A stretch of 15,834 bases of DNA, from NCBI GenBank assembly GCA_038209275.1, contig JBBQXW010000158.1, positions 1 to 15,834 of the forward strand, given 5' to 3'. Shown here piece by piece: positions 1 through 5,158 of this stretch. This stretch comes from L227-5C sp038209275 (lineage in GTDB: Bacteria > Chloroflexota > Chloroflexia > Chloroheliales > Chloroheliaceae). Both the position numbers and the translations under genes were made by a program. Every line of letters begins with the position of its first letter. The first letter of the stretch is position 1. Under the pieces are notes generated by a model, which had not been told where the DNA came from, ran no database searches, and saw only the letters and a list, made by a program, of their open reading frames with translations.

Positions 1-423
1 TTGGGCTACGCCCATACCCACGCCCGTCGCAAAGCCCTGTCCGAGCGGCCCGGTGGTGGTTTCGATGCCGGGGGTCAGGCCATATTCAGGATGGCCCGGA
101 GTCTGGCTGCCCCACTGCCTGAATTGCTTTAGTTGCTCCAGTGGCAAATCGTAGCCTGTTAAAAAGAGCATACTGTAAAGTAGCATCGAGGCATGGCCGT
201 TAGAAAGCACAAAGCGGTCACGCCCGACCCATTCAGGATTTTTAGGATTAAACCGCAAATGTTTGGTAAAAATAGTATAGGCTACCGAAGCCAGACCCAT
301 TGGCGCGCCGGGATGCCCACTATTGGCTTTTTGTACGGCATCTACCGCCAGGAAACGAATAGTATTTATACAAAGCTCGTCCAATTGCTCCTGTCCGATT
401 TTATTCTCTGTCGCTGTCGTCAA
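1..423 (-). CDS. tkt: Transketolase, N-terminal part (runs off the window)
   Basis: This is the first 141 codons of transketolase, the thiamine-diphosphate enzyme that moves two-carbon ketol units in the pentose phosphate and Calvin pathways. The reverse-strand translation contains DAVQKANSGHPGAPMGLA, then FNPKNPEW, DRFVLSNGHAS and TTGPLGQG, which are the family's cofactor and substrate motifs in the expected order. The start is TTG at 423-421, reading MTTATENKIGQEQLDEL, preceded by GGAGG with a 5-nt spacer. No ATG lies in a better place. The 3' end lies outside the window, so domain completeness cannot be judged. It lies downstream of the sugar kinase on the same strand, which fits a shared sugar-phosphate role, but a large hairpin-forming repeat separates them, so co-transcription is uncertain. 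Confidence 0.95.
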   Translation of the reverse strand, partial: MTTATENKIGQEQLDELCINTIRFLAVDAVQKANSGHPGAPMGLASVAYTIFTKHLRFNPKNPEWVGRDRFVLSNGHASMLLYSMLFLTGYDLPLEQLKQFRQWGSQTPGHPEYGLTPGIETTTGPLGQGFATGVGMGVAQ

Positions 424-441
424 AATAACCTCCACATATAA

Positions 442-576
442 ATTTACGATTTACGATTTACGATTTACGATTAAATAGTTTCTGGTTTCTGGTTCAAGGT
501 TTCTGGTTCAAAAAATCTGTGTTTCTTCATGGTGTTTTAATCGTAAATCGTAAATCGTAAATCGTAAATCGTAAAT
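442..576. repeat. Heptamer-built inverted repeat, 34-bp perfect arms
   Basis: The left arm (442-475) is four copies of ATTTACG followed by ATTAAA. The right arm (536-569) is its exact reverse complement, and a fifth CGTAAAT copy continues to 576. The 60-nt core (476-535) holds a second heptamer run, TTTCTGG TTTCTGG TTCAAGG TTTCTGG. On the minus strand it would form a long hairpin ending about 18 nt before the tkt start codon. It could block transcription or folding between kinase and tkt, or be a nonautonomous repeat element. No T-tract follows, so it is not a standard terminator. Confidence 0.9.
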
Positions 577-579
577 AAT

Positions 580-2139
580 CTAAAAGACCGAATCGTTCAC
601 TAATTTTTTATAAAGTTCCTGTTGTCGCTTCATGGCCGCCTGGTAAATCTGGTGACGGGCTGGGTCGGGGTAGAAAGTCTGACCAAAATCGAAATGAGCT
701 TGCTCTAAGCCGTTGTTAGTAGTGGAAACGGCTGCTACCTTATTCTTTGTAGCATCATTCGGGCCAAAAACGCCAAGTTGTTCTAAAGCTAGCAGTGCCG
801 CTCCGCGGCTGGTAGTTTCGCCTTCGTCCGAGGCTACCACCGGGCGATTCAAGACATCTGCCACGATTTGCATCCAGGTCGGCGAATGTAATAGTGCGCC
901 ACCACTGGCGATTATCTGTTGAGCCGGAGGCAAATGTTTCGCCATAATCTCATAGAGCAAGCCGAAGCGATAGGCAATACTTTCAATTCCGGCTCGCAAA
1001 ATTTCAATTGGCTCACTGCTCAAGCTCAGGCCAATAATCGCGGCCCGCGCATGAGCAGCCCAACCAGGGCTGCGTTCGCCTGTCAGGAACGGCAACACCG
1101 TCAGGTCGTGACCATCCGGCCTCATCATGCCTAGTTCTTTCTCAACTGCTGCCAGTTCCGGCAACTTAAAGACACTTCGCATCCAGGCAAACAAATTGCC
1201 ACCCTCACTGAGCGCTCCGCCGACCACAAAGCGTTCCCGGTCAGCGTGATAACACCACAATCCCCAGGGAATCTCGAATTTGTCTGCCTTAAAAGCCACC
1301 CGCATGGCGCTACTCGTGCCAATCATGACGGCAATGCGGTCAGTCGAAAAGCAACCACTCCCTAAATTTCCCGCCGCCCCATCTCCAATCGCCGGAAACC
1401 AGGGAATTTCCGCCAATCTGGGCCAGCGCCGGGCGTACTCATCCTTGAGTCGTCCTGTCTGCGGTTGATCTATATCAGTCAAGGGCGAAAGATGCTCTGG
1501 CGAAAGTTTTAGCACTTCTAAAATCTCGCTGTCCCAATCGCGCCGATTTTGGTCAAACAAGCCTGTGCCGCTTGCCATCGAAATGCTGACTTTACATTCA
1601 CCAAAAAGTTTCAGGTAGAAATATTCGCCAAAGGAGAGCCAGCGCGCCACGCGCCGGAAAATAACTGGTTGGCTGGTCGCCAGCCACCGCAGCTTTGCGG
1701 GGAAATAAGTCGGATGAATTAAACAGCCAGTGCGCGAGTGCAAAGCGCGCATATCCACTTCGCGGCGAAGTTGCTCGGCTGCTTCGGCGCTACGGGTGTC
1801 GGCCCAGGTAAAAATCGGGGTAAGGGGCTGATTGTGCTGGTCTACACCGACCAGACTATGCCAGAAAGTATCTATCGCTACCGCTTCCAGCGCCTCGGTC
1901 AGTCCGCCCATTCTTTCGAGCAACTGGTCGAGCGCACTAACCACAATCTGAAAAAGTTCGTCGGGGTCTTTTTCGACCCCGCCATCGGCAGTAACATCTA
2001 GCTGATATTTAGACTGGATTTCTAGTCCTTCAATGGTGTTGCCGGTGCGGTCATAAATGCTGGCGCGAAGACTGCTGCTGCCCACATCGAGCGTCAAAAC
2101 TAACGGTTTTTCCGCCTGGTCGCGTGAAATGGTTCCCAT
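580..2139 (-). CDS. FGGY-family carbohydrate kinase (gluconokinase- or xylulokinase-like)
   Basis: A 519-aa cytoplasmic sugar kinase with the two-domain actin-like FGGY fold, normal in length. Visible motifs: the N-terminal phosphate loop LDVGSSSLRA (residues 17-26), substrate-side AIDTFWHSLVGVD (88-100) and WADTRS (112-117), the catalytic Asp in IGDGAAGNLGSG (Asp253), IGTSSAMR (273-280), LPFLTGERSPGW (349-360), and C-terminal ASGGALLHSPTW (411-422) leading into the second FGGY signature. It transfers ATP phosphate to a sugar or sugar acid. The GERSPGW segment and neighbouring transketolase fit gluconate or a pentulose, but the substrate cannot be fixed from sequence. The ATG at 2139 has GGAGG about 7 nt upstream, and a good sigma-A type promoter lies about 60 nt upstream. 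Confidence 0.93.
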   Translation of the reverse strand: MGTISRDQAEKPLVLTLDVGSSSLRASIYDRTGNTIEGLEIQSKYQLDVTADGGVEKDPDELFQIVVSALDQLLERMGGLTEALEAVAIDTFWHSLVGVDQHNQPLTPIFTWADTRSAEAAEQLRREVDMRALHSRTGCLIHPTYFPAKLRWLATSQPVIFRRVARWLSFGEYFYLKLFGECKVSISMASGTGLFDQNRRDWDSEILEVLKLSPEHLSPLTDIDQPQTGRLKDEYARRWPRLAEIPWFPAIGDGAAGNLGSGCFSTDRIAVMIGTSSAMRVAFKADKFEIPWGLWCYHADRERFVVGGALSEGGNLFAWMRSVFKLPELAAVEKELGMMRPDGHDLTVLPFLTGERSPGWAAHARAAIIGLSLSSEPIEILRAGIESIAYRFGLLYEIMAKHLPPAQQIIASGGALLHSPTWMQIVADVLNRPVVASDEGETTSRGAALLALEQLGVFGPNDATKNKVAAVSTTNNGLEQAHFDFGQTFYPDPARHQIYQAAMKRQQELYKKLVNDSVF

Positions 2140-2196
2140 TCAGCCGCCTCCACTTTTCCAAAGTCCCTTTGCGTCACAAAGGTTTTACTTCACTCT

Positions 2197-2225
2197 ATTA
2201 TCGCATACCCTATAGCGCTTTTCAA
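2197..2225 (-). promoter_or_regulatory. Sigma-70/sigma-A type promoter for the FGGY kinase
   Basis: Read on the minus strand: a -35 TTGAAA (2225-2220), a 17-nt spacer and a -10 GATAAT (2202-2197), each one base from consensus. Transcription would start near 2190, about 50 nt before the kinase ATG. Confidence 0.65.
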
Positions 2226-2263
2226 CCATACATAAACTGCCTAAGGGTAGGTTTACCACTTCC

Positions 2264-2352
2264 CGATTTATGATTGTAGGAGAGAGCTGCGCTCTCGATT
2301 TTCTGCCTTTGCCGAAAATCGAGGGCGTAGCCCCTCCTACAATCATAAATCG
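2264..2352. repeat. Inverted pair of REP-like palindromes
   Basis: Outer arms 2264-2282 and 2334-2352 are a perfect 19-bp inverted repeat containing ATGATTGTAGGAG. Each arm continues inward into its own small palindrome (GAGAGCTGCGCTCTC on the left, GAGGGCGTAGCCCCTC on the right) and then GATTTTC/GAAAATC around a 10-nt loop. This is the arrangement of two REP units in opposite orientation (BIME-like). The unit is closely related to the three 26-nt copies inside the coding region at 5943-6067. It lies just downstream of trxB and could also stop its transcription. Confidence 0.8.
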
Positions 2353-2382
2353 CGAGTACCCTCTGGGTGCGTAAATCGCCTC

Positions 2383-3666
2383 TTAAACGCAGGCGGTATC
2401 TCGTTCTACTAGCGCGGCCCGGTCAGCCATTTCTTCGTGTTCCTTGATATACTCGCGCACCATCAGGGCTACCGTTGCGCCTTCACCAACGGCGCTGGCA
2501 ACCTGTTTGGTGCTTCCGGCACGGGCATCACCTGCCGCGAAAACTCCCGGTAAGTTTGTCTCTAGCGTGCGGCTGGTGGTGATAAATTTGCGCTCGTCTA
2601 CGTTTATGTCAGGAGATTGGGCCAAAAACTGAGTATTTGGGTCAAGCCCAATGAAGACGAAAACGCCACCGACTTCCTCATCCCAGGTTTCGCCCGTCTG
2701 GTTATTGTGAAGGGTGATAGACTGAAGACGGTTCGTCCCCTTAAAAGCTCTGACTTGGGTGTGATAACGCACTTCCATGTTGGGCAGCGAATTGACTTTA
2801 TCTATAATTACTTTGCTGGCAGCCAGTTTGTCCTTGCGTACCAATAGCGTTACCTTCGAGCCGAATTTGCTCAGGAAAATGCCTTCTTCCGCCGCGCTAT
2901 TGCCGCCGCCAATCACAACAATCTCTTTGCCCCGGTAGAACGGCCCGTCGCAGGTGGCGCAAAAATGCACGCCCGCCCCGATAAAATCTTCTTCGCCTTC
3001 TACGCCCAACCGACGGTAGTTCGAGCCGGGGGCAAGTACTACTGCCGTGGCGTAATACATATCCCCTGCTTCGGTTTTAACAAAACGATGTTGTCCGGCA
3101 TGACCATCGGCGGTATGTTCCATCATTTCCGCCGCGCCGACCTCGATTACTTCCTGGGCGGGCAAAATTTCGACCCCAAAGCGCTGGGCCTGTTCGCTTA
3201 ATTCCTGGGCAAAAGACGCGCCCGAAATTCCCTTCGAGAAGCCCGGATAATTATCTAGCTGTTCAGTCACCCCGGCCTGACCGCCCACGCCGCTCCGCTC
3301 GATTACCAGCGTATCAATGCCTTCGCGGGCGGCATAAATCGCAGTTGTCAAACCCGCCGGGCCGCTTCCTACTACAATCAAATCGTAAAACTTGTTTTTA
3401 GCCATTGATTGCAGCCCCAGCTTTTTCGCCAGTTCCGCGTTCGATGGCTCTACCAGTATAGTGTTATCGGCGAAAACAATGGTCGGAATAATTTGCTTGC
3501 CGTCATTGTAATCCTGCACAACCTTTTGGGCCTCTTCGTTGTATTCAATATCTACCCAGTTGTAAGGCACGCGCTGCTCGTTCAGAAATTTCTTGGCGCG
3601 CCGACAATCGGGACACCAGACCGCGCCATAAACCGTAACATTCGCTTTTGTATCGCCAACCACCAC
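2383..3666 (-). CDS. trxB: Mycoredoxin/glutaredoxin-thioredoxin reductase fusion
   Basis: A fusion of an N-terminal thioredoxin-fold domain (about residues 1-85) to a complete low-Mr thioredoxin reductase (about 90-427), numbered from the GTG at 3666. The first domain has redox site CPDC (18-21) and cis-proline IIPT (59-62), resembling mycoredoxins. The reductase has FAD motif VGSGPAG (99-105), redox disulfide CATC (236-239), nucleotide-binding IGGGNSAAEEG (252-262) and C-terminal GDARAGSTKQVASAVGEG. Electrons would pass from NAD(P)H through FAD and CATC to the fused CPDC domain or to other partners. The usual NADPH-phosphate motif HRRDxxR is replaced by VRKDKLA, so cofactor preference is open. 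An ATG at 3681 lies in frame but lacks a ribosome-binding site; GGAGG overlapping it is ideally placed for the GTG. Its upstream region shares a 15-mer with ccdA. Confidence 0.93.
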   Translation of the reverse strand: MVVGDTKANVTVYGAVWCPDCRRAKKFLNEQRVPYNWVDIEYNEEAQKVVQDYNDGKQIIPTIVFADNTILVEPSNAELAKKLGLQSMAKNKFYDLIVVGSGPAGLTTAIYAAREGIDTLVIERSGVGGQAGVTEQLDNYPGFSKGISGASFAQELSEQAQRFGVEILPAQEVIEVGAAEMMEHTADGHAGQHRFVKTEAGDMYYATAVVLAPGSNYRRLGVEGEEDFIGAGVHFCATCDGPFYRGKEIVVIGGGNSAAEEGIFLSKFGSKVTLLVRKDKLAASKVIIDKVNSLPNMEVRYHTQVRAFKGTNRLQSITLHNNQTGETWDEEVGGVFVFIGLDPNTQFLAQSPDINVDERKFITTSRTLETNLPGVFAAGDARAGSTKQVASAVGEGATVALMVREYIKEHEEMADRAALVERDTACV

Positions 3667-3674
3667 TTTCGTTA

Positions 3675-3679
3675 CCTCC
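3675..3679 (-). promoter_or_regulatory. Ribosome-binding site that selects the GTG start of trxB
   Basis: GGAGG at 3679-3675 overlaps the in-frame ATG (3681-3679) and sits 8 nt before the GTG at 3666-3664. The ATG itself has only AT-rich sequence upstream. The GTG is therefore the more likely initiation codon and the protein is five residues shorter than the longest frame. Confidence 0.7.
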
Positions 3680-3737
3680 ATTATGTTATATAGATTAGAT
3701 ACCTTTGCTCATCCCTGATAGGATGTATGTCCTTAAG

Positions 3738-3786
3738 ATAACACAAAAGTCTTAAATTTCGCCATCACTTCTTACGAATTTCTTAA
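3738..3786 (-). promoter_or_regulatory. Possible shared regulatory element upstream of trxB
   Basis: On the minus strand this segment holds TTAAGAAATTCGTAA (3786-3772) followed by TTTTGTGTTATC (3749-3738). The same 15-mer and a near-identical TTTGTGCTATC occur upstream of ccdA (9243-9213). TGTTATCTT could serve as an extended -10 element. Spacing between the two blocks differs by about 20 nt between loci, so a common operator is tentative. Confidence 0.4.
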
Positions 3787-4021
3787 TTTACTCATTCTAA
3801 TCTCGCCAAAATCTCCTCAAAATATCCGCCAAGATTTATCTGTCAAGAAATTTTGAGAACATAAATTATAAACATAAATTCATCATTTAATATTGACCTG
3901 ATTTTGACCAGTTTTCACCTTTTCTTCGACTCTCCCATCCTATAATTATATTGCTGACAATTACGATTTGATTTCGCTGCTTAATTTTGTATTTTCAAAG
4001 ATTTTTTGGAGAACAGTAACC

Positions 4022-4954
4022 ATGAAAAACTCAAAAACTATAACTTTGCTGGTTTGCCTGATTGCGATACTGGCTTTGGTAGCGGCTGGCCTGGGCGTGT
4101 TGTGGCAGGGTAATGGAACGCATTTCGATTTCAAGTCCTTGCAGGGTCAAGTTGTAACTATGCAGGGAGATGGGCTGTATAGAAATGACTCGGTAGCTAA
4201 TGCTTCCCAAGAAATTGCTCAGGATATAGTTACTCTGGTGGTGGGTCTACCGCTTCTGCTCGTTTCATTAGTCCTGTTCCAGAAAAATCTGCTGCGCGGC
4301 AAGCTTTTACTCTCTGGGACGCTGGCCTATTTCCTCTATACCTATACTTCTTACGTTTTTGGCTCAACCTACAACATTTTGTTTCTGGTTTACGTAGCCC
4401 TATTTTCATTGAGCCTGTTTGCGCTAATTCTTACCCTTATGACTATAGAGGTAACTACTTTGCCGTTGCATTTTTCTAACAAATTACCCAGGAAAACTAT
4501 TTCAGTTTTTCTGTTTCTCCTTGCCTCGTTTCTACTGGTGGCCTGGACAGGAATGATTATTCCACCATTGTTCGCTAACCGCGTCCCAGAAGGATTGGCT
4601 AATTCTTCAACTTTGTTTATTCAAGCAATGGATTTGGGCCTGGTTGTGCCACTTGGGTTCTTGGCTGGGGTGCTGCTTCTAAAGCGGAATTGCTGGGGGT
4701 ATTTACTTTCTTCGGTATTCCTGTTCAAAGGGTTTACGATGGGCGCTGCCCTTACCGCTATGGTCATAGGGCAATTACTAGCCGGAGTTGAGATTGCGTT
4801 GGTGCAGGCTATTATCTTCCCGGCAATTGCGCTCGATTGTGTGGTTTTGACTGGCGTACTTCTCAAAAATATTTCGGAGAAGATAATTCCTGGCAGCAAA
4901 GTGGTAGTTGCTCGTGGCAGTTCCAATCCCAGGTCTCGCTTGAGCATCCGCTAA
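4022..4954 (+). CDS. Unrecognised eight-helix integral membrane protein
   Basis: A 310-aa hydrophobic protein with about eight predicted membrane helices, roughly residues 6-27, 70-89, 96-115, 118-142, 158-180, 200-219, 224-250 and 256-280. An extracytoplasmic segment after helix 1 contains a conserved-looking GLYRNDSV stretch, and helix 2 is preceded by SQEIAQDIV. There is no catalytic or transport signature that I can name. It resembles conserved hypothetical membrane proteins in which similar GLYR and QDxVTL segments recur, but I assign no function. The start at 4022 is chosen because TTGGAGAA lies 9-14 nt upstream; the 18-codon extension to 3968 has no ribosome-binding site. The gene ends just before a BIME-like hairpin. 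Confidence 0.85.
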   Translation: MKNSKTITLLVCLIAILALVAAGLGVLWQGNGTHFDFKSLQGQVVTMQGDGLYRNDSVANASQEIAQDIVTLVVGLPLLLVSLVLFQKNLLRGKLLLSGTLAYFLYTYTSYVFGSTYNILFLVYVALFSLSLFALILTLMTIEVTTLPLHFSNKLPRKTISVFLFLLASFLLVAWTGMIIPPLFANRVPEGLANSSTLFIQAMDLGLVVPLGFLAGVLLLKRNCWGYLLSSVFLFKGFTMGAALTAMVIGQLLAGVEIALVQAIIFPAIALDCVVLTGVLLKNISEKIIPGSKVVVARGSSNPRSRLSIR

Positions 4955-4982
4955 TATCACCAGGAAGACTATGAAACAATCT

Positions 4983-5056
4983 TTGGTAGGGGCTGGGTTT
5001 CCCCGCCCAATTTACCCTGGCAACCGAATTGGGCGGGGAAACCCAGCCCCTACCAA
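4983..5056. repeat. 30-bp perfect inverted repeat, BIME-like
   Basis: Arms 4983-5012 and 5027-5056 are perfect reverse complements around a 14-nt loop. Each arm contains GGTAGGGGCTGGGTTTCCCC then GCCC, which is itself partly palindromic (GGGG/CCCC and GGG/CCC) and starts with GTAG. It has the form of two REP units facing each other. It follows the 4954 stop by 28 nt and could act as a transcription barrier, but lacks a T-tract. Confidence 0.85.
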
Positions 5057-5108
5057 GTCCAAATCAATTTTTCAGGGTCTATAGTTAGCCTGTTGCAGGG
5101 AGGTAGTG

Positions 5109-5114
5109 TATAAT
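5109..5114 (+). promoter_or_regulatory. Candidate -10 element for the 5159 gene
   Basis: A perfect TATAAT preceded by GTG lies about 45 nt before the start codon. The best -35 at 17-18 nt spacing (TTAGCC) is poor. Initiation would fall near 5121. Confidence 0.4.
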
Positions 5115-5158
5115 AGCCAAATCTTGCTAATCAATTAAGGCTATGTATTCAGGAATTA

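Larger units (their letters stand above)
3667..4021. other. Divergent AT-rich intergenic region between trxB and the membrane protein gene
   Basis: This region must carry promoters for both directions. It contains the motifs shared with ccdA (3738-3786), a tandem TTGACC at 3893-3898 and 3904-3909 (11-bp period, possibly an operator), and a TATAAT at 3941-3946 without a convincing -35 that could drive the rightward gene. An in-frame ATG at 3968 is probably not used (see the 4022 gene). Confidence 0.5.

Noticed and set aside
193..441. Plus-strand 82-codon frame opposite transketolase.
   Set aside because: The minus strand encodes clear transketolase motifs throughout; this is an antisense shadow.
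3893..3946. A TTGACC/TATAAT promoter for the 4022 gene.
   Set aside because: The distances from either TTGACC to TATAAT (42 or 31 nt) are too long for one promoter; only the -10 alone is retained as a weak possibility.
3968..4021. An 18-codon N-terminal extension of the membrane protein gene.
   Set aside because: No ribosome-binding site precedes 3968, whereas GGAGA lies well placed for the ATG at 4022, which starts a typical N-terminus.
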